48,725 nucleotides of DNA from an uncultured Selenomonadales bacterium. Lineage in GTDB: Bacteria > Bacillota > Negativicutes > Selenomonadales > Selenomonadaceae. A program made the position numbers and the translations under genes. Below, one piece after another: positions 25,813 through 34,068 of the stretch; within the stretch, counting starts at the first letter, position 1, and each line of letters opens with the position of its first letter. Under the pieces are notes generated by a model that saw only the letters and a list, made by a program, of their open reading frames with translations, searched no databases and was not told where the DNA came from. The stretch lies in contig CAMUZG010000018.1 in NCBI GenBank assembly GCA_947165145.1, positions 1 to 48,725 on the forward strand, given 5' to 3'.

Positions 25813-27129
25813 TCAAGAATCGACAACCGCCCATTCGTTCGTGAAGTAGAAGTTTTTGCTTTCGAGAAGATTGCCCCAATTTTCGACGACACGGTCAATG
25901 GCGCGCGTGACATCGTGATGACCGTCCGTGTTTGACAGTAGGACAAGGAACTGATTGGAGCCGTTCTGCGAAACAATATCGCCCCGCCGAAACGTATCCT
26001 TCAGACACTCAACAAATTTTTCGCCCGCGTATTTTAGCGGAATTGTCCCGTCGTCTTCAGCAGTCCTTTTCAGCGCAAACAGCACAAGGCAAATCGTCTT
26101 GCCGTAACCTGCGCGGGTTCGCTTGAGAAATCGATAAACAATGCGGAAACTCTCGAAGGGAATGACGTACGCGCCAGGTTCCTTGTTGCGTTCGTTCAGA
26201 ATCATTTCGACTTGAGCGAGCGTAACGACGGTTTCGACTTTTTCTTCAATGGCGTCGTCGCTGAAAATGTTGTAGCCGTGCTTGCCGTTCTGCTTGACGA
26301 CGTAAAGAGCCTTGTCCGCCTTTTTGTACAGGTCAGCAAAATCGGTGCCGGCTTGGGGAACGAGCACGCAACCTATCGACGCGCCGAGCGGAATGTTCAT
26401 ATCTTCGCCCATGAGCTGTTTAGCGACCTCGGTGATTTTCTCGTTGATGAATTGAGTTTTCGCGGCAATGGCACCGCTTTCTTGCACGCCGTAGCAGAAT
26501 GAAACGAATTCGTCGCCGCCCATGCGCCCGATTAAATCTGATGAACGCATCGCCGCACGAAGAATATCCGCGAAGGCAATCAGAATTTTGTCGCCCATTG
26601 CGTGCCCGTACAAGTCGTTGACGAGTTTGAAGCTGTCAAGGTCAATCATCATCAGCGAGCCGTGAGACTTCTTGCAAATTTTTTTAAGCTCTTCTTCGGA
26701 CGAACCTTTATTGAACAGACCAGTGAGCGCGTCCGTTGTCGAAGTCTTTTTCAAGTCTTGAATTTCGCCGACGGTTTGGAGAATGTTAGCCACGCGCCGC
26801 AAAAGAACTTCGGGCTTGAAAGGTTTGCGGATAAAGTCCATTGCGCCGTTATCGAAGCCTTTGCTCTCGACCTCGTCGCTTCTGTCCGCCGTCATGAACA
26901 TGAACGGGATTTTTTTATGGAACTCGTTTTGCAGTGCGATTTGCATGTCGTAGCCCGTCATGCCTGGCATTCGGAAATCTGACAGGATCATATCGGGCTT
27001 TTCCTTGCGATAAACTTCCATTGCTTCTTTGGCGGAAGACGCGCAGAAAGTTTGATATTGTCCCGCGAGCATATTTTCCGTTATCATCAGCGAGACAAGC
27101 ATATCGTCGACAATCAGAATTTTTTTCAT
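25813..27129 (-). CDS. Response regulator with GGDEF domain and a second degenerate GGDEF-like domain
   Basis: 438 aa. Receiver domain residues 1-120 (VDD, phospho-acceptor Asp51 in MILSDFRMPGMTG, KPF). GGDEF domain residues about 130-290 with DALTGLFN, DLDSFKLVND and an intact GGDEF at 204-208, so diguanylate cyclase activity making c-di-GMP is expected. The C-terminal 130 residues resemble another GGDEF fold (RRGDIVSQNGSNQFLVLLSN, residues 381-400) in which NGSNQF replaces YGGDEF, so it is probably inactive. ATG at 27129 is preceded by GATGAGGT; an upstream start adds 17 unconserved residues. A TATAAT lies at 27184-27179 on the minus strand with a poor -35. Confidence 0.92.
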   Translation of the reverse strand: MKKILIVDDMLVSLMITENMLAGQYQTFCASSAKEAMEVYRKEKPDMILSDFRMPGMTGYDMQIALQNEFHKKIPFMFMTADRSDEVESKGFDNGAMDFIRKPFKPEVLLRRVANILQTVGEIQDLKKTSTTDALTGLFNKGSSEEELKKICKKSHGSLMMIDLDSFKLVNDLYGHAMGDKILIAFADILRAAMRSSDLIGRMGGDEFVSFCYGVQESGAIAAKTQFINEKITEVAKQLMGEDMNIPLGASIGCVLVPQAGTDFADLYKKADKALYVVKQNGKHGYNIFSDDAIEEKVETVVTLAQVEMILNERNKEPGAYVIPFESFRIVYRFLKRTRAGYGKTICLVLFALKRTAEDDGTIPLKYAGEKFVECLKDTFRRGDIVSQNGSNQFLVLLSNTDGHHDVTRAIDRVVENWGNLLESKNFYFTNEWAVVDS

Positions 27130-27287
27130 CGCCAAAACCTCATCGTCTGAAAAATTAACTGCGTTGAATTTTGACGGCATTATAACTTTTTGTTGCGGCG
27201 AAGGGAAGAAAAATTTTTTGTTGTTGCGTGCGTGATTTGTGGTCGTGCGCGTCCGAAGCGTTGAATTTCACTTTAATCTTATTGTTC

Positions 27288-27449
27288 TTACTTTCTTTGC
27301 TTGCCCAAAGAAAGTAAGCAAAGAAAAGGCACCTCGCGGGGGCGGCTAATTGTAACACTCATCTCACCGTTCGATAACCGCGAGTCGTAGTGTCGCCTTC
27401 GAAAACATCACGTTTTCTGGGCGACGGGCGGCCGCCGTCCTTGGCGGCC
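27288..27449 (+). repeat. Dispersed structured intergenic repeat, copy 2
   Basis: Same architecture and orientation as the copy at 1791-1956. Hairpin 1 arms are TTACTTTCTTTG and CAAAGAAAGTAA. GGCACCTCGCGGGGGCGG follows. Hairpin 2 is GTCGCC...GGCGAC around CTTCGAAAACATC. Hairpin 3 is GGCCGCC / GGCGGCC. Stem differences from copy 1 are paired changes. It occupies most of the spacer between the divergent GGDEF regulator and obgE, ending 11 nt before the obgE promoter. Confidence 0.85.
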
Positions 27450-27459
27450 TCTCTTTAAC

Positions 27460-27488
27460 TTGACGCTGAAAAATTTTTCAGGCATAAT
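27460..27488 (+). promoter_or_regulatory. Promoter of obgE with palindromic spacer
   Basis: TTGACG, 17-nt spacer, CATAAT. The spacer contains the perfect 16-nt palindrome CTGAAAAATTTTTCAG, which could be an operator but is also composed of an AAAATTTT string common throughout this genome. Confidence 0.6.
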
Positions 27489-27504
27489 TTTTTTTAGGAG
27501 GTAG

Positions 27505-28791
<1,287 letters not shown>

Positions 28792-28794
28792 TTT

Positions 28795-28873
28795 CAATTT
28801 GGAATTGGTAATTAGGAATTTGGAATTAAAAGTCTAACACCTAAATGCTAAAAGCTGATAGCTGATAGCTGAC
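28795..28873. repeat. Heptanucleotide repeats between obgE and cheX-like gene
   Basis: A GGAATTT-type array (four units) is followed by an array of AGCTGAT (TGATAGC) units ending next to the cheX-like stop codon. Two unrelated units share the 7-nt period. Confidence 0.75.
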
Positions 28874-28875
28874 CC

Positions 28876-29343
28876 CTAAAAAGTGTAGTCGACGGAAAGA
28901 GCAATGTCGATTCTATGCTCGCCCAACGCCATTTCGACGTTCAGATAGTGCGTGTCGCTGATTCTGGTTGTGATGTCTTCGCCGATAACGAGTGACGGCG
29001 TGGTAATGTCGACATCAACCCCCAACAATGTGAAATTCGTGGCGGCTCTTGCGGTCAACATGTTACACATCTCGCGAATAGCACTTTGCACCAAGTCGCC
29101 GAATTTGGTAACGGGCACGCCCATCATCATCGTCGACGCAATAAATTTTGCGGTGTCCTCCGACATGTTATAGATTACTTTGCCGTGCATTTGCTTCGTA
29201 AAACCAACCGTTACCGTTACGCCGTTGCTTATGACGTTTCTGTCTTGCAAGTAGACTCTGAGTCGCCGCGGGAGAGGGAAACCCATCTGCGGCATGACTT
29301 CCATGAATGCATCGATTATCGGGTTGACGAGTTTCGCATCCAC
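28876..29343 (-). CDS. CheX-like chemotaxis phosphatase family protein
   Basis: 155 aa, a full-length single-domain CheC/CheX-family protein. The family dephosphorylates CheY-P; the helix SAIREMCNMLTARA (about residues 87-100) supplies the conserved Glu and Asn of the E-x2-N active-site signature, and VDVDITTPSLVIGEDI is a typical strand. Start GTG is preceded by AAGGAGA. No cheA, cheY or flagellar gene adjoins it; it is divergent from the GTPase cluster. Free-standing CheX proteins may act on other receiver domains, for example those of the regulators in this window, but that is speculation. Confidence 0.82.
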   Translation of the reverse strand: MDAKLVNPIIDAFMEVMPQMGFPLPRRLRVYLQDRNVISNGVTVTVGFTKQMHGKVIYNMSEDTAKFIASTMMMGVPVTKFGDLVQSAIREMCNMLTARAATNFTLLGVDVDITTPSLVIGEDITTRISDTHYLNVEMALGEHRIDIALSVDYTF

Positions 29344-29500
29344 TGTATCTATCTCCTTCCGCGAAAAAGTTCTGGTTGGATTTCTATGCCGAGACGATTT
29401 TTACCTGCCGAGCCGCAAATTTTTTTGCAGCCCGCGCGTTGAAAGGTATCAGCGATAAAGCAGTTTTCTCTTGTCGTTTATCTGAAAGGTGGAAAATTTT

Positions 29501-30800
29501 ATGGAGACAATCACTCAACGCATTGATTCGATTGTTGCGGCAAGAGGCGTGAGCCTAGCGAAGGTTACCGCCGCTTCCGACACGTTGGCAAAATGTCTGC
29601 AGGTCGTCAAGGAGTTTGGACGGTTTCAAGCCAAAATTTCCAACGACGCCGCCTGTCAGCAACTTTTCGGATGTCGATTGCAAAGACCCGCAAGCCGTTG
29701 CGTCCGAACTGTTGATACCGATACTCAATCAACTGTCGCAGAGGACAAGGAACGTTGATGAATTTTTAATCGGGCGATTGAACGCGGCGGGCGAAAAGCT
29801 TTATGACGAATATCGCGCCATTGCCGACGCTCTCGATAAAATTTTGGTCGTTGCCGCCAGCGATGACATCAAACGCTCTTTTCACGGCGACATCGAGATC
29901 ACTTACAGAACCAAAGTACTAAACGCCCTGCGCACGCTTTACAAAGACAAATATTACGCCGTTCGCGAAAATTCTTGTCCAGAGTGGACGGCGGCGACTA
30001 AACTCTCGCTCAAATACATTTTCAAAACCATTCCCACCAAAGACGAGATTATCGCCCTGCTCAACGACGGCACAATCAATCCACACAACGCCGTGGAATT
30101 TTGCACCGACTTAATGCGTATACGAATCATCAATCGTTTCATGGAACTCGACGGCGCACTTGCCGATTTGGTGCACGAGACCAAGGCGGAAGCTGTTCAC
30201 ATTCTTGCTGACGACGACAAGGGACGTTTAGGCAAAATTTTCCCGCTCGACAATCTTTCGCCCGAAAAGTGGATTGACGGATTCATTGCCAAGACCGACT
30301 GCGAAAAAAATTATCCGCTGATTGCAAAAGCGTTGTCTGCTTTGAAAAATTTTACCATTAACGTGCAGGGCTTCCTTATCTACGAAATTCGCAACAACTT
30401 GGACGTGATTGATTTCAGTCTGCAACCGAAGACGCCAGAAATTTCCACGGTGTTCGGCGAAAACGACTTGATTGCCGACGAAATTATAACGTGGCTTAGA
30501 GTTTACGTCGAGAAAGTGCACGATGGTATTGACTTGACGCTGAAAAAATTGAACTCCGTGCCGAACAAAGCGAGATTTGCCGCGCTGAAAGATTTTTATG
30601 ACCGTGCGACATATGCTGGCAGAGGCGAGCCCGAAAGCGTCCTTGACCAGTGGAATTTCCTTTACCAGACTTGGACAAGCATCATTTGGGCGGACAAATA
30701 CAGAAGTCGGCTCTCGTTGAAGGGACAAGCTCAAGCTTGGGACGACATGATCGCGCAGTTCAAAGCTCAAAATAAAAAAGGATTGTTCACGGTGCAATGA
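29501..30800 (+). pseudogene. Unrecognised helical protein gene, frameshifted after codon 39
   Basis: ATG at 29501 follows AAAGGTGG and codes 39 residues (METITQRIDSIVAARGVSLA...VVKEF), then the coherent frame switches by one base near 29615-29617 and continues to 30800. Removing one T from the TTT there joins KE to LDGFKPKF and restores a 432-aa protein. The protein is mostly predicted helix with no signal peptide or membrane segment; I recognise no family. The second part has no ribosome site of its own at a usable distance from the TTG at 29616. It lies 11 bp upstream of the GTPase gene on the same strand, so both probably belong to one operon. A sequencing error in the T-run is an alternative to a real lesion. 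Confidence 0.75.
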
Positions 30801-30811
30801 GGTGATTTTTC

Positions 30812-31233
30812 ATGGCGAACAAACCGCTTGAAGTAAACGTACTGATGTTCGGCGGCAGACGTTGCGGCAAAACTAGCGTTTTGGCGGCAATGCAGTCCTG
30901 TTTTGAAAAAGAATTCGGCAGGAGCAACTTGACAATCTCGGCGGCGGACGAGGACACGCTTTTTACCATTGAAGAGAAGAACCGCGAAATTGCTGGCTAC
31001 TTTCACAATCAAGGACGCAGTCGCGAATTCACGCCCGACAGCAACGCCACGCTTGACTTGATGGAATACAAGTTCAACATCGGGCTCAAGAACAAGACAA
31101 CCGACGGCATCGAAGTCAACTTTATCGATTATCCTGGCGAATGGCTCAACGATAGGGAAAAGGTAAAAAAAATTACGCCGCTGATGAAACAGAGCAACAT
31201 AATAATCATCGCCATTGATTCGCCGCATTTAAC
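30812..31233 (+). pseudogene. P-loop GTPase, 3' part lost at an IS605-derived insertion
   Basis: AGGTGA precedes the ATG. About 140 native residues remain: P-loop GGRRCGKTS at residues 14-22, a helix, then Walker B/G3 VNFIDYPGEWL near residue 105 and IIIIAIDSPHL. The DYPGEWL string resembles YcjX-type and related TRAFAC GTPases. After SPHL the frame enters the inserted element and stops at 31273, so the NKxD nucleotide-specificity motif and the C-terminal half are missing. The sequence right of the element does not resume the gene but starts the next one, implying a deletion with or after insertion. The product is likely non-functional. Confidence 0.8.
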
Positions 31234-31287
31234 CCTCTTAGCGCGAGAATTCCCCCGCCGAGCGGCGGGATGAATCGCGCTTTTGCG

Positions 31288-31316
31288 TAGACATTATTGG
31301 TTCTTTGTGATAAAAT
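31288..31316 (+). promoter_or_regulatory. Promoter inside the IS605-derived element
   Basis: TAGACA, 17 nt, TAAAAT, followed by AAGGAAAGGAG about 20 nt on. In an intact element this would drive tnpB; here it would transcribe the residual omega-RNA-like region and the downstream gene. Confidence 0.55.
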
Positions 31317-31439
31317 TAGCATAACAAGTAACAAGGAAAGGAGAAGACCTGCGAAAAACTTATAGATTGTTGTACTACAATCTTCACGGAGTCTGAAACG
31401 TCGAAAACCAAGACAGTAAGCTCCCAGCAGGTATTATAA

Positions 31440-31632
31440 GGGTTTTGTGATTATCCTCTCTTTCCCGTGACCATTCGGGATGTAACATGTGCGAAGTCAG
31501 CTAAGCAGACAAATCACAACTACCGTAGGGACTACGGGAAGTAAAGCCTGTATGAGAGGAAATAAGACGCAACCTCGGCGCAACCTCGTTGATTCAGGAA
31601 GCTCCCGCCTCTTCAGGCGGCGAGTAGTTCAC
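31440..31632 (+). ncRNA. Candidate omega-RNA (TnpB guide RNA) scaffold remnant
   Basis: The 3' 190 bp of the element contain hairpins CCCG-TGACCATT-CGGG, CCGTAG-GGA-CTACGG and the right-end CCGCC/GGCGG stem in the positions expected for the tnpB-overlapping guide RNA of IS605 elements. The natural guide would be the flank starting GGAGTGATGAAC. This is inferred from position and folding by eye; expression is unknown and no tnpB is present in the window. Confidence 0.4.
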
Positions 31633-31644
31633 GGAGTGATGAAC

Positions 31645-32253
31645 ATGCGCGCTTATGTTTACTGCTCCTACAAATTTTCGCCCGCTGGCTTCAAGATTGG
31701 CACGATTACATACGACGCCGCGCAGAAAGGATTTTATTTGCCGACAAAGACGCGGCTCAATAAATTCGTCGTCAACGCTTTTGAAGAAGGCATCGTCAGC
31801 AAAATTTACGGTCGACTGCCCGACAGCGGCAAATATACTTTTCTCGTGAAGAATCTCAAGCAAACCGACATTGACGACCCGAAACTAGGCTTGATTGATT
31901 TTCAAATGAATTTCGCGTTCGAGTTCGACACGTTCACCGAGTTCAATAATTTTTGCGGGAATTTCAACGCGCTTGCGGAAGACGGTTTAATTGCCGCAAA
32001 GTGCGCCAAATTCATCGTGCCCGACAAAAATGTCGAAACCTTCGCGCTGAAGATTGACGCCGCCGCATTTAACGACTTTGTCGAGGAAATGTTGAGCCCT
32101 TCCGACGGTGAGCAAATCGACAAAAAAATTTTCGTCGAAGTCATTTCCGCAAAGATTGAAAACTCCAAGCTGAGTGAAATTTTCGGTTGCGAATTCGAGA
32201 AAGTCGACGCTAAAAAATTTTGTCATCCTGCCGTTGACGAAAAAAAAATATAA
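31645..32253 (+). CDS. Unrecognised protein; C-terminal membrane helix lies in a second frame past an A9 tract
   Basis: 202 aa as read, starting at the ATG 8 nt after GGAG, which directly abuts the end of the inserted element. The sequence (RAYVYCSYKFSPAGFKIGTITYD...) is mixed alpha/beta without a recognised domain. It stops at DEKKI* immediately after nine consecutive A (32240-32248). With one A fewer, the frame continues as [25 protein letters not shown] to a stop at 32320, a convincing transmembrane anchor. So the gene either carries an indel or makes two forms by slippage on the A-run. It is the third gene of the GTPase cluster. Function is unknown. Confidence 0.7.
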   Translation: MRAYVYCSYKFSPAGFKIGTITYDAAQKGFYLPTKTRLNKFVVNAFEEGIVSKIYGRLPDSGKYTFLVKNLKQTDIDDPKLGLIDFQMNFAFEFDTFTEFNNFCGNFNALAEDGLIAAKCAKFIVPDKNVETFALKIDAAAFNDFVEEMLSPSDGEQIDKKIFVEVISAKIENSKLSEIFGCEFEKVDAKKFCHPAVDEKKI

Positions 32254-32348
32254 TTTGCTCGTCCCTGCGACGATTGCGCTTATAGTTATTTTGCTGGCGG
32301 CATGGTTTTTCATACAGTAATGAATCACGGCGACATTTTCTCCCGTCA

Positions 32349-32376
32349 TTGCAAAATTTTCGGCGCGTGTTATAAT
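32349..32376 (+). promoter_or_regulatory. Promoter of the rubredoxin gene
   Basis: TTGCAA, 16 nt, perfect TATAAT, 34 nt before the start codon. Confidence 0.7.
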
Positions 32377-32409
32377 CGACACAACAAAAATTTTTCGGAG
32401 GCGATTGAC

Positions 32410-32568
32410 ATGAAGTGGGTTTGCAACATTTGCGGTTACGAGTACGACGAGGAACAGGGCGACATCGATAACGGCATTGAGCCTGGCACGAAGTTTGAAG
32501 ATTTGCCCGAAGATTTTGTCTGCCCGCTGTGCGGCGTCGGCAAAGACGATTTCTCCGAGGCAGAATAA
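32410..32568 (+). CDS. Rubredoxin
   Basis: 52 aa, the standard size for rubredoxin, a small cytosolic electron carrier with one Fe(Cys)4 centre. The two ligand pairs are CNICGY and [11 protein letters not shown], and the conserved [12 protein letters not shown] segment with aromatic residues sits between. The ATG has GGAGG 8 nt upstream. In anaerobes it donates electrons to superoxide reductase, rubrerythrin or flavodiiron proteins; none of these is in the window. It has its own promoter. Confidence 0.97.
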   Translation: MKWVCNICGYEYDEEQGDIDNGIEPGTKFEDLPEDFVCPLCGVGKDDFSEAE

Positions 32569-32585
32569 AAAATTTCTCCGCCGTG

Positions 32586-32614
32586 TGGCAAATTATCGCC
32601 CGCTGTGTTAAAAT
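32586..32614 (+). promoter_or_regulatory. Possible promoter of mdh
   Basis: TGGCAA, 17 nt, TAAAAT, 34 nt before the mdh start codon. The -35 match is partial. Confidence 0.45.
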
Positions 32615-32648
32615 GAATTCAGCAAAATATTCGAGGAGGCAATTCTAA

Positions 32649-33599
32649 ATGAAAGTAACTGTAGTTGGTTCCGGCAATGTCGGCGCGACCGTGGCGAACG
32701 TCCTCGCGACGAAAGGTTTTGCAAGTGAAGTCGTCCTCATCGACATCAAAGAAGGTCTGTCCGAAGGCAAAGCAATGGACATCATGCAGACGGCGCACAT
32801 GCTCAATTTCGACACGACAGTCACCGGCGTGACCAATGACTATGCGGCGACGGCAGGCTCGCAAGTCGTTGTTGTCACAAGCGGTATCCCGCGCAAACCT
32901 GGCATGACCCGCGAACAACTCATCGGCACCAACGCCAAAATCGTCAAAAGCGTCGTCGATCAAATCTTGGCACATTCGCCCGAAGCGATTCTGATTATCG
33001 TGTCGAATCCTATGGACGCAATGACTTATCTCACGCTGAAAGACACCAAGCTCCCGCGCAACCGTATCATCGGTCAAGGCGGCATGCTCGACAGCTCCCG
33101 TTTCCGCTACTATCTCGCCGAGGCTCTCAAAGAGGCTGGTTATCCTGCAACGCCCACCGATATTGACGGTATGGTCGTCGGCGGTCATGCAGATAAAACA
33201 ATGGTTCCGCTCGTCAGCTTGGCAACTTATCGCGGCATTCCCGTCACGCAATTCCTCAGCGACGAAGCGATTCAAAAAGCTGTCGAGGCTACCAAGGTCG
33301 GCGGCGCAACCTGCACGAAACTTTTGGGAACTTCCGCGTGGTATGCACCTGGTGCGGCGGCTGCGGCTCTCGTTGAGGCGATTGCTCTCGACGCAAAGAA
33401 ACTCATTCCCTGCTGTGTCTATCTCGACGGCGAATATGGCGAAAAAGATCTTTGTATCGGCGTTCCCGTCATTCTCGGCAAAAACGGCGTTGAAAAGATT
33501 GTCGAAGTTGAATTCTCCGCCGCTGAAAAAGCTAAATTCGCAGAAAGCGTCGCTGCGGCTCGCGAAGTCAACAGCAAGCTCGGTGAAGCTCTCGCCTAA
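32649..33599 (+). CDS. mdh: Malate dehydrogenase
   Basis: 316 aa, an LDH-like malate dehydrogenase interconverting malate and oxaloacetate with NAD(H), probably in the reductive branch to succinate/propionate usual in this group (inference). Seen: VVGSGNVGATVA Rossmann motif, the substrate loop SGIPRKPGMTR whose Arg after the loop Pro marks malate rather than lactate specificity, VSNPMDAMTY, the RNRIIGQGGMLDSSRF segment and the catalytic His in VVGGHADKTMVP. GGAGG precedes the ATG. A strong terminator follows. Confidence 0.95.
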   Translation: MKVTVVGSGNVGATVANVLATKGFASEVVLIDIKEGLSEGKAMDIMQTAHMLNFDTTVTGVTNDYAATAGSQVVVVTSGIPRKPGMTREQLIGTNAKIVKSVVDQILAHSPEAILIIVSNPMDAMTYLTLKDTKLPRNRIIGQGGMLDSSRFRYYLAEALKEAGYPATPTDIDGMVVGGHADKTMVPLVSLATYRGIPVTQFLSDEAIQKAVEATKVGGATCTKLLGTSAWYAPGAAAAALVEAIALDAKKLIPCCVYLDGEYGEKDLCIGVPVILGKNGVEKIVEVEFSAAEKAKFAESVAAAREVNSKLGEALA

Positions 33600-33626
33600 T
33601 TCAAAACTCAACATCGCAACAAATAA

Positions 33627-33659
33627 GGAACTCTGCCGTAATCGGTGGAGTTCCTTTTT
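33627..33659 (+). terminator. Rho-independent terminator after mdh
   Basis: GGAACTC and GAGTTCC form a 7-bp stem, extended internally by CCG/CGG around TAAT, followed by TTTTT. Confidence 0.85.
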
Positions 33660-33660
33660 C

Positions 33661-33716
33661 AATTAGGAATTAAACGGCGTCATCATTCCACATTCCTAAT
33701 TCCTAATTCCAAATTA
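33661..33716. repeat. Heptanucleotide repeats (AATTCCT type) before the 87-aa gene
   Basis: A left AATTAGGAATTA and a right array of four 7-nt units (ATTCCAC, ATTCCTA, ATTCCTA, ATTCCAA) form inverted arms, as at 15011-15090. Confidence 0.8.
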
Positions 33717-33792
33717 ATTAAAGGAGGTGAAATGTTTTGACGATATTTTTGGTGAAGGATACGACACGATTTTTTCCAAGGAGGAGATTACC

Positions 33793-34056
33793 ATGTTGGA
33801 GCGAGTTGAAAGAATTGAACGGGTCGCTCGCGTCAAGGGCATCGCCAACGACAACAAGCACCGCTTCAACAGCGGTCGCAATCGCCGCGATGAGACCGGC
33901 TCTTTCGCCGAAGAACTCCGGCGCGTGATGAATAAAAAGGACGAACCCGTCAAAAAAACCGAACTCCCCGAAGCTTATGCGCTCGACCTTGTGAACTGCG
34001 GGACGCATTCGCTGTTCTATGCAAGCGGTTTGAGTCTCGACCTGTTGCTTGCATGA
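33793..34056 (+). CDS. Small charged protein of unknown function upstream of tadA
   Basis: 87 aa from the ATG preceded by CAAGGAGGAG. The N-terminal half is strongly basic and helical (VERIERVARVKGIANDN, FNSGRNRRDETG), followed by SFAEELRRVMNKK and a hydrophobic C-terminus, LFYASGLSLDLLLA. I recognise no family. An alternative GTG at 33727 in the same frame adds 22 residues, but its own ribosome site AAGGAGG overlaps the start codon. The stop codon is 12 bp from the tadA start, so they are probably co-transcribed. Confidence 0.65.
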   Translation: MLERVERIERVARVKGIANDNKHRFNSGRNRRDETGSFAEELRRVMNKKDEPVKKTELPEAYALDLVNCGTHSLFYASGLSLDLLLA

Positions 34057-34068
34057 GGAGGCGCAATC

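Larger units (their letters stand above)
31234..31632 (+). mobile_element. IS200/IS605-family derivative lacking tnpA and intact tnpB
   Basis: The left boundary follows TTTAAC, a target type used by this family. The left end folds: GCGCGA/TCGCGC outer stem enclosing CCGCCGAGCGGCGG. The right end contains the subterminal hairpin CCGCC-TCTTCA-GGCGG and finishes GTAGTTCAC, as in IS605 right ends. Just before it, codons read TVGTTGSKAC, the usual C-terminus of TnpB, so the region matches a tnpB 3' end and its overlapping omega-RNA. Only about 400 bp remain, so transposase and nuclease genes are absent. A near-identical right end occurs at 48672-48725. It cuts the GTPase gene. Confidence 0.8.

Noticed and set aside
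29616-30800. A separate gene starting at the TTG at 29616
   Set aside because: The nearest AAGGAG is only 1-2 nt from the TTG, too close to work, and the upstream 39 codons join naturally after removing one T.
31489-31644. An N-terminal extension of the third triad gene starting at 31489
   Set aside because: Those codons are the TnpB C-terminal remnant and right end of the IS605 derivative; the gene's own GGAG and ATG come after the element.
32619-33662. A 347-codon open frame on the minus strand across mdh
   Set aside because: It is a mirror of the well-conserved malate dehydrogenase gene, produced by its codon bias; no ribosome site and no recognisable protein.
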